DNA from: Pelobacter seleniigenes DSM 18267
GTDB lineage: Bacteria; Desulfobacterota; Desulfuromonadia; Desulfuromonadales; Geopsychrobacteraceae
NCBI RefSeq assembly: GCF_000711225.1
Contig: NZ_JOMG01000005.1
Span: 248,001-312,000, forward strand
DNA length: 64,000 bases
Direction: 5' to 3'
In this document: piece by piece, positions 51,399-60,012 of the stretch
Layout of the letters: each line of letters starts with the position of its first letter
Numbering within the stretch: position 1 is the stretch's first letter
The notes under the pieces: generated by a model
Databases searched by the model: none
Told to the model about the DNA's origin: nothing
Seen by the model: the letters and a program-made list of their open reading frames with translations, nothing else
Translations under genes and position numbers: made by a program

Positions 51399-52175
51399 AT
51401 GTTCAGAGAAAATCAGCTGAAAAGGAAACTTCAGCTCGGCCAACCCGCTTTTTCTTTCTGGCTGCACACCGCCAGTCCGATTGTTGCTGAAATTCTGGCG
51501 CTGACCGGCTATGACGGCGCCATTATCGACCTGGAACATGGTCCCGACAATTACCTGAGCGCCACCAGCCACATGCAGGCCATGAGCGCGACTTCGACCT
51601 GCCCGATTATCCGGGTGCCCTGGAACGATCCGGTGGAAATCAAGCGGGCCCTCGATACCGGGGTTGAAGGCATCATGATTCCGGAAGTCAACAGCGTTGC
51701 CGAAGCCGAGGCGGCGGTCAGTGCCTGCCACTATCCGCCGCGCGGCAAGCGTGGGGTGGCCAGCGTCCTTAACCGGGCGTCATCCTACGGGTTGCAGGTC
51801 AGCCACTACGAGAAAACCTGTGGTCAGGAGCTGCTGGTTATAGCGCAGATCGAAAGCCTCAAAGCGGTGGCCAATCTTGAACAGATCGCCGCGGTCGACG
51901 GCATCGATGTGCTCTTCATTGGACCCAGCGATCTTTCCGGTGATTGCGGTAAAGTGGGCGATTTCAACAACCCGGTCTTTGTCGATGCCCTGGCCCGGGC
52001 CGAACAAATCATCAAAAAGAGTGACAAGTTCCTCGGCGGCCTGCCGCGCGGTTGCGACCCGGCCACGGCGATGCTGGAACGGGGCTACGATTTTATCGTT
52101 TCCGCGTCCGATGTCCTGCTGTTGCGGGACGCTGCGTTACATGATCTACAGACGGTCCGCGGTTTCATGCCCTAA
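51399..52175 (+). CDS. HpcH/HpaI-family class II aldolase
   Basis: 258 residues. Family motifs are IDLEHGPDNY, VRVPWNDP-like IIRVPWNDPVEIK, GIMIPEVNSVAEAE and FIGPSDLSG. The divalent-metal Glu lies in IAQIES. Such enzymes (GarL, RhmA, HpaI) cleave 2-keto-3-deoxy acids to pyruvate plus an aldehyde. It lies just before an LtnD-like dehydrogenase and a tetronate-type kinase, so it may replace the decarboxylase or epimerase step usual for those, or serve the pentonate branch as a Dahms-type aldolase. The substrate is inferred only. Confidence 0.87.
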   Translation: MFRENQLKRKLQLGQPAFSFWLHTASPIVAEILALTGYDGAIIDLEHGPDNYLSATSHMQAMSATSTCPIIRVPWNDPVEIKRALDTGVEGIMIPEVNSVAEAEAAVSACHYPPRGKRGVASVLNRASSYGLQVSHYEKTCGQELLVIAQIESLKAVANLEQIAAVDGIDVLFIGPSDLSGDCGKVGDFNNPVFVDALARAEQIIKKSDKFLGGLPRGCDPATAMLERGYDFIVSASDVLLLRDAALHDLQTVRGFMP

Positions 52176-52205
52176 GCGAATACATCCAATCCGGAGGTTT
52201 TGATT

Positions 52206-53123
52206 ATGGAAAATCCTGCCCAGCAGCAAACAGTCGGTGTCATTGGCCTCGGTTCCATGGGAATGGGCAGTGCCCTGGCTCTGCATGACGCCGGGTTTGA
52301 CGTCATCGGTTATGACGTCAGCGCTGCCGCCCGCGAGAAGTTCAGCGCCGCAGGTGCGCGAGTCGCTGAAAATCCTGCCGCAGTCGCCGCCGCCACCGAC
52401 ATCATCTTTGTGGTGGTGGTGAACTCGGACCAGGTCGATGCGGTTTTGTTCGGTGCGGATTCGATCTCGACAACCATGGCCGCAGGCGGACTGGTTATCC
52501 AATGCGCAACGGTGGCGCCAAGCTACGCCCGTTCGTTGGGAAAACGGCTGGCGGAAAAGCAGCTCGAACTGCTCGATGCACCGATCAGCGGAGGCTCGGT
52601 GAAAGCCCGCCAGGGGAAACTGTCGGTGATGGCTTCTGGAGCGCCGAAAAATTTTGCCCGCGCCGCGGCTGTTTTGGAGGCGGTGGCTGAAAAGGTCTAT
52701 CGGCTCGGGGATACCCCCGGCGCCGGTTCCAGCGTCAAACTGGTCAATCAGCATCTGGCCGGGGTTCATATCGCCGCAGCGGCTGAAGCCATGGCCCTGG
52801 GGATCAGCATGGGGCTTGATCCCGCCACGCTCTACGAGGTGATTACCCACAGCGCCGGGAATTCCTGGATGTTTGAAAACCGGGTGCCGCATATTCTGGC
52901 CGGTGACTACACCCCGCACAGTGCCGTCGATATTTTTGTCAAGGACCTCGGCATTGTCCACACCACCGGGCGGGAGCAGACCCTGCCGTTGCCGCTGGCC
53001 GCCACGGCGTTGCTGCAGTTTACCGCTGCAAGTTCTGCCGGTCACGGCCGGGAAGATGACAGTGCGGTCATCAAGGTTTATGAGCATTTGAGCAACCTCA
53101 AATTGCCGGCTAAAAAAGACTGA
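52206..53123 (+). CDS. LtnD-like beta-hydroxyacid dehydrogenase
   Basis: 305 residues from ATG 52206 (GGAGG 8 nt upstream). An N-terminal Rossmann motif GLGSMGMGSAL, the substrate motif DAPISGGSVKARQG and the catalytic lysine in VKLVNQHLAGVH place it in the 3-hydroxyisobutyrate dehydrogenase family. Linkage to the four-carbon-acid kinase 31 nt downstream points to L-threonate or D-erythronate dehydrogenase (LtnD); tartronate semialdehyde reductase (GarR) is the alternative. Confidence 0.83.
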   Translation: MENPAQQQTVGVIGLGSMGMGSALALHDAGFDVIGYDVSAAAREKFSAAGARVAENPAAVAAATDIIFVVVVNSDQVDAVLFGADSISTTMAAGGLVIQCATVAPSYARSLGKRLAEKQLELLDAPISGGSVKARQGKLSVMASGAPKNFARAAAVLEAVAEKVYRLGDTPGAGSSVKLVNQHLAGVHIAAAAEAMALGISMGLDPATLYEVITHSAGNSWMFENRVPHILAGDYTPHSAVDIFVKDLGIVHTTGREQTLPLPLAATALLQFTAASSAGHGREDDSAVIKVYEHLSNLKLPAKKD

Positions 53124-53154
53124 TTTTTTACCGTTTAGTAGCGGAGAGTTTTCC

Positions 53155-54603
53155 ATGAGCACAGTTGTATCAAAAGCAGAGTTGCTGGCCAGCCTGCCGG
53201 CCCTTGCCGATACCAGGGCTATCCGGCAGCAGATTCTTGATATGGTCGCGGCCGGAGGCCGAAAAGTCGTGGTGCTGGACGATGATCCGACCGGTTCGCA
53301 GACCGTGCACGGCATCAAGGTCTTGACCGGCTGGGATGTGCCGAATCTAGAAGCGGCCCTGACCAGCCCGGAGCAGGTGTTTTATATTTTGACCAACAGT
53401 CGAGCCCTCGATGCGGACCAGGCCCGGGTGCTGAACAGGGAGATTGCCGTCAATCTGTGTCAGGCTTCGCGGAACAGCGGGGTCGACTTCGATATTGTCA
53501 GCCGGAGTGATTCGACCCTGCGTGGCCATTATCCCCTTGAACTGGATGCGTTGGAAGAGACTCTCAGTGCCGAATTGGGGACCAGCTTTGCCGGGCATTT
53601 GCTGGTTCCAGCCTTCTTCGAAGGGGGGCGCTATACCATCGGCAACATTCATTATGTGCAGAACGGGGCAGAGCTGATCCCGGCAGCGGAAACCGAGTTC
53701 GCCAAAGATGCTGTGTTCGGCTATAGCCACTCTGATATGGCTTACTATATCGAAGAAAAGACCGCCGGGCGCTATCCGGCTGCGGCGGTCGTCGCTATCG
53801 GTATTGATGACCTGAGAACCGGTGGAGCTGAGCGCGTGGCCGAAATCCTGTTGCAGGCCGATGCGGGCAGCCGGATCTTTGTCAATGCCGCGGATTATGC
53901 TGATCTGGAAGTTTTTGTCCTCGGGCTGCTCCAGGCGGAACAGTCCGGCCGCCGTTACCTGGTTCGCTCAAGCGCCTCCTTTGTCAAGGTGCGTGGCGCC
54001 GTGGCTGACAAAGCTTATTTGAGCAGGGCTGAAGTCGCCCCGGCAGAAGAACTGAACAATGGCGGTCTGGTGGTGGTCGGCTCTTATGTCGGCAAGACCG
54101 GTCGGCAAATTGATTGTGCTAAAACGATCGAAAATCTGGATAGTTTGGAAGTTGAAGTTGATAAATTGCTTGAGGAAGATTCTCGGCGTAACGAGATTGC
54201 CCGGGTGCTTGGCAAGGTTGAAACCGCTTTGGTCGGGGGCACGGATATTATGATTTACACCAGCAGAACGCTGGTCAAGACCGAGGACAAGCGGGCCAAC
54301 CTCGATATCGGCCAGAAAGTGTCTTCCGCGCTGGTCGAGATCGTGCAGCGGCTGACCGTTAAACCGCGTTTTTTGATCGCTAAAGGGGGGATTACTTCGA
54401 GTGATCTTGCCACCGCCGCCCTGGGGGTCAAATCGGCTCTGGTCATCGGCCAGGTCGCGCCGGGCATATCCGCCTGGCGCTTGCAGGCAGAAGCCAAATT
54501 CCCGGGCATGGCCTACATTGTTTTCCCCGGTAATGTTGGCACAGACCAGACCTTGGCGGAAGTGATCCGTCTCCTCTCCGGAGAGCTTTCGGCCATCGCC
54601 TGA
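53155..54603 (+). CDS. Four-carbon acid sugar kinase (DUF1537, OtnK/DtnK-like)
   Basis: 482 residues. N-terminal DUF1537 signature VVLDDDPTGSQTVHG, then SRSDSTLRGHYPLELDAL, and the C-terminal nucleotide-binding part with KGGITSSDLA and FPGNVGTDQTL. These kinases phosphorylate 3-oxo-tetronates made by LtnD-type dehydrogenases. It is the last gene of the sugar-acid operon; an intrinsic terminator follows at 54669-54702. Confidence 0.88.
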   Translation: MSTVVSKAELLASLPALADTRAIRQQILDMVAAGGRKVVVLDDDPTGSQTVHGIKVLTGWDVPNLEAALTSPEQVFYILTNSRALDADQARVLNREIAVNLCQASRNSGVDFDIVSRSDSTLRGHYPLELDALEETLSAELGTSFAGHLLVPAFFEGGRYTIGNIHYVQNGAELIPAAETEFAKDAVFGYSHSDMAYYIEEKTAGRYPAAAVVAIGIDDLRTGGAERVAEILLQADAGSRIFVNAADYADLEVFVLGLLQAEQSGRRYLVRSSASFVKVRGAVADKAYLSRAEVAPAEELNNGGLVVVGSYVGKTGRQIDCAKTIENLDSLEVEVDKLLEEDSRRNEIARVLGKVETALVGGTDIMIYTSRTLVKTEDKRANLDIGQKVSSALVEIVQRLTVKPRFLIAKGGITSSDLATAALGVKSALVIGQVAPGISAWRLQAEAKFPGMAYIVFPGNVGTDQTLAEVIRLLSGELSAIA

Positions 54604-54668
54604 TTGACAATTGCCAACTTTGCGAAAGAGGTTTATGGTTTCGCCGTAGAGAAACCCTTTCCTTTGTC

Positions 54669-54702
54669 AGCGGGTCGGATTTTCGACCCGCTGTTTATTT
54701 TT
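54669..54702 (+). terminator. Intrinsic terminator ending the sugar-acid operon
   Basis: AGCGGGTCG (54669-54677) and CGACCCGCT (54684-54692) form a 9-bp stem around GATTTT, followed by TGTTTATTTTT. It lies between the kinase stop and the EamA start, which also argues against the longer upstream start for the latter. Confidence 0.85.
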
Positions 54703-54711
54703 GGATTGTGC

Positions 54712-55599
54712 ATGAAATTAATCGATCTGTTGGCAGCGATTGCGGTTCCCATCATCTGGGGCAGCAATATCTCCATTATCAAGACTGCGGTTGCTGAATT
54801 TCCCCCGATTTTTTTAATCGGACTGCGCTTTCTCCTGGTTGCGGCGCTGCTGATCTGGTGGGTGCCGCTGCCGCGGAAACAGCTGCCCATGCTTGCGCTG
54901 CTTTCCTGCGCCTTCGGCAGTCTGCATTTCGGTTGCATCTTTTTCGGACTGAGGGAGGTCGATGCCTCTACGGTGGCAATTTTGAGCATGGCCGGGGTGC
55001 CTTTCTCAGTGCTGTTCGCCCGTATGATTCTGCAGGAGCGGTTCGGCTTGCGGAAAGTCGTCGGCATGGTCATCGCTTTCGGTGGGGTAGTGCTGCTATT
55101 CGGGGAACCCTCCATTATGGCCAGCCCCATGCATCTTACCGTTGTGATCATTGGAGTTATCGCCTGGGGACTCGGCAACACCCTGGTCAAGCTGGTCGGC
55201 CCGATCAGCCCCTTTACCATGAACGCCTGGATGGGGTTGTTTGCCTCTGTTCAGCTGCTGGCGCTCTCCGCGGTCGTGGAAACGGGTCAGGTTGCCGCGC
55301 TGACCAATGCCAGTGGTAAAGCCTGGCTGTGTCTTCTTTTTCTGGTGGTGGTCACGACCATCGGCGCCTACGGGCTCTGGTATTATCTGATCGGCAAATA
55401 TGATGTCAACAAAGTGGTTCCGTTTAACCTGCTGACGCCGATCTTCGGGGTCGGGGCAGGGGCCTTTTTCCTTGGCGAACCCTTGACCTGGCTGAAGCTG
55501 GTCGGCGGGGTGATCACCCTGGCTGGTGTTGCCATCATCCAGTTGCGTTGGCGTAAACCCTATGGCAGGCCGGTTCTGCCCGCCGATCCACGACTTTAA
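54712..55599 (+). CDS. EamA/DMT-family transporter
   Basis: 295 residues from ATG 54712. The frame is open from 54604, but the first 36 codons read across the terminator and are not expected to be translated. About ten hydrophobic segments occur in two EamA halves (PIIWGSNISIIKTAV near the first, WGLGNTLVKLVGPIS near the second). Typical of small-metabolite exporters; substrate unknown. Confidence 0.88.
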   Translation: MKLIDLLAAIAVPIIWGSNISIIKTAVAEFPPIFLIGLRFLLVAALLIWWVPLPRKQLPMLALLSCAFGSLHFGCIFFGLREVDASTVAILSMAGVPFSVLFARMILQERFGLRKVVGMVIAFGGVVLLFGEPSIMASPMHLTVVIIGVIAWGLGNTLVKLVGPISPFTMNAWMGLFASVQLLALSAVVETGQVAALTNASGKAWLCLLFLVVVTTIGAYGLWYYLIGKYDVNKVVPFNLLTPIFGVGAGAFFLGEPLTWLKLVGGVITLAGVAIIQLRWRKPYGRPVLPADPRL

Positions 55600-55634
55600 A
55601 TCCAGTTTTCCTAAAAAAGCCTGTTTTATCCGTC

Positions 55635-56537
55635 ATGATCAATATTTTCGAAATTGCCTTTTTCGTCATTCTGGGGTTGCTGCTACGCCGGCTCCGGCTT
55701 AATTCCACAAACCTCGCCGCAACCTTGAACCGGGCCGCAGTCTATCTTGCCTTGCCCGCACTTATCCTGCTTAAGGTTCCAGAACTTGATTTCTCCGTCG
55801 AGACCCTGATCATAGCCCTGTTTGCCTGGGGCATGGTTCTGATGTCGGTGCTGGTGATTCTTATTGCTGCCCGCAAACTGGCCTGGTCCAGGGCGGTCAC
55901 CGGGACCTTGCTGATGGTTGTTCCCCTGGGCAATACCGGTTTTATGGGAGTCCCGATGATCAAGGCTTTTTTCGGTGACGCCGGTCTGCCCCATCTGATT
56001 ATCTACGATCAGCTGGGAACCTTGCTGATCCTGGTCAGTTACGGTTCTTTTATTGCGGCGCGCTATGGTGACGGCCGGCAGGGGATCGAGATCGGCACGC
56101 TGTTGCGCAGGATCTTCCTGTTTCCGCCGATGATTTCCTTTCTTGCCGCGCTGGTCCTGCGCGGGGTAGCTTACCCTCACGGGCTGTCGGTGGTTTTTCA
56201 AGCCGGGGCGCTGGCATTGACTCCCCTGGTCATGACCGCCATTGGTCTGCAATTGAAGATCCGCATGAATATGAATATCCTGATTCCATTCAGCTATGGC
56301 ATGACGGTCAAGCTACTGCTGGCTCCGCTGCTGGTGTTCCTGGTCTGTCGGCTGTTCGGGTTGTCCGGGCTGGCTTACGATGTGACTATTCTGGAAGCCG
56401 GGATGCCGCCGATGATCACCGCCGGAGCCATGGCGATTGCCGCGAAGATGGATGCCGACCTGGCTGTGGCCATGTCCGGACTCGGCATCATCATCGCCTT
56501 TCTCAGCTTGCCTCTGATCTATCTTGTGCTAATTTAG
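55635..56537 (+). CDS. AEC-family carrier (auxin efflux carrier type)
   Basis: 300 residues with about ten transmembrane segments and the AEC patterns LPALILLKVP and VVPLGNTGFMGVPMIKAFFG. Bacterial relatives move malonate, malate and other acids. It lies 35 nt after the EamA gene on the same strand; functional linkage unclear. Confidence 0.87.
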   Translation: MINIFEIAFFVILGLLLRRLRLNSTNLAATLNRAAVYLALPALILLKVPELDFSVETLIIALFAWGMVLMSVLVILIAARKLAWSRAVTGTLLMVVPLGNTGFMGVPMIKAFFGDAGLPHLIIYDQLGTLLILVSYGSFIAARYGDGRQGIEIGTLLRRIFLFPPMISFLAALVLRGVAYPHGLSVVFQAGALALTPLVMTAIGLQLKIRMNMNILIPFSYGMTVKLLLAPLLVFLVCRLFGLSGLAYDVTILEAGMPPMITAGAMAIAAKMDADLAVAMSGLGIIIAFLSLPLIYLVLI

Positions 56538-56609
56538 CGCTGGAGAGGATCTTTGTTTTAATGGGTAGGTTGGTGGGGTGCTTTGCCCACCGGATTTGGA
56601 GAACGGTCA

Positions 56610-57149
56610 ATGATTGAAGCGATTGCTGCCAGAAGAAGTGTTCGCAAATACCTTGCGCAAGCGGTACCCGATGAGCTTATCCAGACGGTACTGGAGAGTG
56701 CGCGAATGGCTCCTTCGGGCCACAACAGCCAACCCTGGCATTTTATAATTATTAAAGAGCAGGAGCACAAAGAGAGGCTGGTTGCGGCCTGCGGAAATCA
56801 ACCCTGGATGCTCAGCGCACCGATTTTTATCGCCTGCGTGGCCGACCCGCGGACCCGTGTTGCGGCAGATGTTCCGCTGAGCGTCGACGAGCAGAGTCCG
56901 GAGAAGGAACTTAAACTGGTGCTACGCGATACCGCTATCGGTGTTGAGCATCTGGTTCTGGAGGCTGTTGCCCAGGGGCTTGGAACCTGCTGGGTTGCCC
57001 AGTTTACCCAGGAGCGGATCCGGCCGTTACTCGGCGTTCCCAATGACCGCTATGTACTCAGTATTATCACCCTCGGCTATCCAGCGGAAACACCGGTCGT
57101 GAAACGGCGTAAAAATCTCGCTGAGATTGTGCATTATGAGCACTGGTGA
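56610..57149 (+). CDS. Nitroreductase-family FMN protein
   Basis: 179 residues from ATG 56610 (the TTG at 56583 is unlikely). The N-terminal RRSVRKYLAQAVP and APSGHNSQPWHFIII are the FMN-binding region of the nitroreductase fold; GVEHLVLEAVAQGLGTCWVA is the central helix. Small members reduce quinones, nitro compounds or act in cofactor chemistry. Substrate unknown. Confidence 0.88.
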   Translation: MIEAIAARRSVRKYLAQAVPDELIQTVLESARMAPSGHNSQPWHFIIIKEQEHKERLVAACGNQPWMLSAPIFIACVADPRTRVAADVPLSVDEQSPEKELKLVLRDTAIGVEHLVLEAVAQGLGTCWVAQFTQERIRPLLGVPNDRYVLSIITLGYPAETPVVKRRKNLAEIVHYEHW

Positions 57150-57327
57150 GCAGGGCTGAAGTGCCCCGAGCTGTGCTGCACCAAGACTGTTGTTCAAAAT
57201 CCTCGTCACGACAAGGGGTTGAAATCCCTGCTCTTTGTGTCAGACTTCTGTCATTAAGCCGGTATTTTCACCTTTAACTGTTGCGGCAGCTTAAAAGCCC
57301 CCAAATTTATCCTGACAGGAGCTGTGC

Positions 57328-58296
57328 ATGGAATCAGCTTTGGTATCGGCCTATTTACTCCTTGGCAACGGCTATGGGAAGGCGCTTGACGCCACCGCAG
57401 CTCAGGCCTGGGCAGCTGAACAAGGAGCGCTTTGGCTCCATCTGGATTATACCGCTGTCGAGTCCCACAGTTGGCTGCGGCAGCAGAGCGGAATCGATCC
57501 GCTGGTTCTGGAAGCGTTTCTGGCTGAAGACACCCGGCCGCGCTGTTTTTCTCATCCTGCCGGGTTGCTGGTCATTCTGCGCGGAGTGAATCTCAATCCG
57601 GGGGCTGAACCTGATGATATGGTCTCGATCCGGCTCTGGATCGAAGCGAATCGGGTTATCTCTATCCGCCACCGTAAACTTATGGCCATCGAAGACATTC
57701 GCTCCCGGCTTGAGCAGGGTAACGGCCCTGAGAACTGCGGCGATTTCCTGGTTCAACTCAGTAATGGACTGGCTTGGCGCATGGCTGATGTCCTCGAGAC
57801 CATGGAAGATGCCGTTGACGAGTTGGAAGATGAGGTGCTGGAACGCGGGACCTACGAGTTACGCGGCAAATTGAGCGCGATCCGCCGGCAGATCATTCGT
57901 TTAAGGCGCTATCTCGCTCCGCAGCGGGAGGTGATGAATCGACTGCAGACGGAAAAAAACGTTATCCTTGACGAGTTTGACAAGGCGAAGCTCAGGGAAA
58001 CCGCCGATCAGATCACCCGCTATGTGGAGGATCTCGACTCAGCCAAGGATCGCGCTGCGGTCTGCCAGGAGGAACTGGAAAGCCGGATGGGGGCGCAGAT
58101 GAATAAAACCCTCTATATCCTCTCCATCATTACCGCTGTTTTCCTGCCTTTGGGACTGTTGACCGGGCTGCTGGGAATCAATGTCGGTGGAATCCCTGGC
58201 AGCGACAACCCCCTTGCGTTTCTGCTCGTCTGTCTGCTCCTGCTGGTGATTGTGGTTATCCAGCTGCTGATTTTCAGGAGAATCCGCTGGGTCTGA
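57328..58296 (+). CDS. CorA/ZntB-type divalent-metal channel
   Basis: 322 residues. A large cytoplasmic N-terminal domain with a long helix precedes two C-terminal transmembrane segments. The CorA signature GMN is replaced by GIN in LLGINVGGIPG, which is the form seen in ZntB-type members that can carry zinc. Length normal. AGGAG lies 8 nt before ATG 57328. Confidence 0.88.
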   Translation: MESALVSAYLLLGNGYGKALDATAAQAWAAEQGALWLHLDYTAVESHSWLRQQSGIDPLVLEAFLAEDTRPRCFSHPAGLLVILRGVNLNPGAEPDDMVSIRLWIEANRVISIRHRKLMAIEDIRSRLEQGNGPENCGDFLVQLSNGLAWRMADVLETMEDAVDELEDEVLERGTYELRGKLSAIRRQIIRLRRYLAPQREVMNRLQTEKNVILDEFDKAKLRETADQITRYVEDLDSAKDRAAVCQEELESRMGAQMNKTLYILSIITAVFLPLGLLTGLLGINVGGIPGSDNPLAFLLVCLLLLVIVVIQLLIFRRIRWV

Positions 58297-58339
58297 GAGG
58301 TGTCAGCTCTGTTGCAAAGCAGGACAGGAGTGCCGCTGC

Positions 58340-58789
58340 TCAGTCGATGACCCGAACAATCTCCTTGCCTGCCAGGTAAACCACCCGGTCGTCCTGCAGG
58401 AAGAGCAGGAACTTGCGGCCCTGATTGAGAAAGTCCTTAATCCGGTTGTGCTCGTCGGGCAGGCTGACAAAGGTCGCCAGCTGCAGCGCCGGACCGGCAG
58501 TCATGTGCACTTCGACCCGATACTCTTTGCCCAGCCGCAACAGTTCGTCGAATTCATCACTTGCTGGGGTTTCAACGGCGATGACCTGGTGAAGATTGAG
58601 TAAGTCGATTTTCCCCTCATGGCGCAATGGGATGAACGGTTCGGCGCCGTTGAGAACTTCTCCGACCCGCTGTGGGCCGAATTGATGCGCACCATGCATC
58701 TGCAGGAACAATTCTCCTTCCAGCTGCACTCCGGTGCGGAGGGTTATGCGGACGGCTCTGGTTTCAACGGAAATGCGTTGGTTTTCCAT
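58340..58789 (-). CDS. Small protein downstream of PilT, unknown (DUF6812-like?)
   Basis: 149 residues from ATG 58789. The frame is open from 58843, but that longer start would overlap the 3' end of pilT. It begins 2 nt after the pilT stop, so it is probably co-translated. It has a beta-rich region with ITLRTGVQLEGELFL and EPFIPLRHEGKIDLLNLHQVIAV, and a C-terminal repeat-like part (FLLFLQDDRVVYLAGKE). No signal peptide or membrane segment. The DUF6812 comparison is from memory and weak; a role in pilus control is only suggested by position. Confidence 0.7.
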   Translation of the reverse strand: MENQRISVETRAVRITLRTGVQLEGELFLQMHGAHQFGPQRVGEVLNGAEPFIPLRHEGKIDLLNLHQVIAVETPASDEFDELLRLGKEYRVEVHMTAGPALQLATFVSLPDEHNRIKDFLNQGRKFLLFLQDDRVVYLAGKEIVRVID

Positions 58790-58790
58790 G

Positions 58791-59858
58791 TTATTCACCT
58801 GTGGCCTGGGTTGAGGTGGCAAATAGGTTTTTATTGACGGCAAAGCGGGACGCTTCTTCCGGCGTCACGCGCTTCTCTTTGACCAGTTCCTGCAGGGCTT
58901 GATCCATGAGCTGCATGCCGTCGCGCCGACCGGTCTGGATAACCGACGGCAGTTGGAAGGTTTTCCCTTCCCGGATCAGATTAGCCGAAGCGGCGTTCAC
59001 TTTTAAAATTTCCAGGGCCGCACAACGCTTGCCATCGACGGTGCGCAGCAGCTGCTGGGCGACCACTCCGCGCAGGGATTCAGCGAGCATGGTGCGGATC
59101 TGCTCTTGTTGGGTGGTTGGGAAGACATTGACCAGCCGGTCTACGGTTTTTGCTGCGCTGCTGGTATGCAGGGTGCCGAAAACCAGGTGCCCGGTCTCCG
59201 CCGCGGTAATGGCCAGCTCAATGGTCTCCAGATCGCGCATTTCACCGACCAGGATGATGTCCGGATCCTCGCGCAGGGCCGCCTTCAAGGCCGAGGCGAA
59301 GCTGACGGTGTGGACGCCGACTTCACGCTGATTGATCAGGCTTTTCTTGGCCTGATGAACGAATTCAATGGGATCTTCAACGGTCAGAATGTGTTCGTTT
59401 CTGGTGGCGTTGATATGGTCGATCATGGCGGCCAGGGTGGTCGATTTACCGCTGCCGGTCGGACCGGTGACCAGGATCAGGCCTTTTTTATATTCGGTCA
59501 GGCTGAGCACTGCTTCGGGCAGGCCCAGTTGTTCCACACTGAGGATCTCAGCCGGAATAATTCTGAAAACCGCACTGATGCCGAGCCGCCCCATAAAGAT
59601 GTTGGCGCGGAAGCGGGCATTTAATGCCCCAACCTCATAGGCAAAATCAAGGTCATGACGGTCTTCGAACTCACTCCGCTGGGCTTCGCTCATGATTTCA
59701 TAGAGCAAGGCCTGATACTGGCCGCTATTAAGCACCTGGTTCAAGGCGGGTTTTAACTGCCCGGAAGCGCGAATCATCGGTGGGTTCCCCGGCGAAAGAT
59801 GTAGGTCCGAACCGCCCTGCTGCTGTAAAATTTGAAAAAGTTTGTCAATCTTCGCCAT
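58791..59858 (-). CDS. pilT: Type IV pilus retraction ATPase PilT
   Basis: 355 residues. Walker A GPTGSGKST at about residues 132-140, the Asp and His boxes (EDPIEFVHQ, then TLHTSSAAKTVDRL), Walker B DPDIILVGEMRD and the C-terminal NLIREGKTFQL (PilT AIRNLIRE-like) are present. It powers pilus retraction. No other pilus genes occur in the window; extra pilT copies away from the main pil locus are common. Divergent from the GH3 gene with a 154-nt spacer. Confidence 0.93.
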   Translation of the reverse strand: MAKIDKLFQILQQQGGSDLHLSPGNPPMIRASGQLKPALNQVLNSGQYQALLYEIMSEAQRSEFEDRHDLDFAYEVGALNARFRANIFMGRLGISAVFRIIPAEILSVEQLGLPEAVLSLTEYKKGLILVTGPTGSGKSTTLAAMIDHINATRNEHILTVEDPIEFVHQAKKSLINQREVGVHTVSFASALKAALREDPDIILVGEMRDLETIELAITAAETGHLVFGTLHTSSAAKTVDRLVNVFPTTQQEQIRTMLAESLRGVVAQQLLRTVDGKRCAALEILKVNAASANLIREGKTFQLPSVIQTGRRDGMQLMDQALQELVKEKRVTPEEASRFAVNKNLFATSTQATGE

Positions 59859-60012
59859 AATGAGTCCTTATTCTTGATCTACAGAGAAAATTAATGGATT
59901 GTAACATTAAACTTTTGGAAAGGCATGGATTTTAATACAATGCGGCAAATTCTCTGTTGGACAGTCATTTTCAGCTGTGCCAACACTTTCAACCTAGCGG
60001 ATTATTTGACCG

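Noticed and set aside
54604-54711. N-terminal extension of the EamA protein
   Set aside because: It reads through an intrinsic terminator hairpin (54669-54702).
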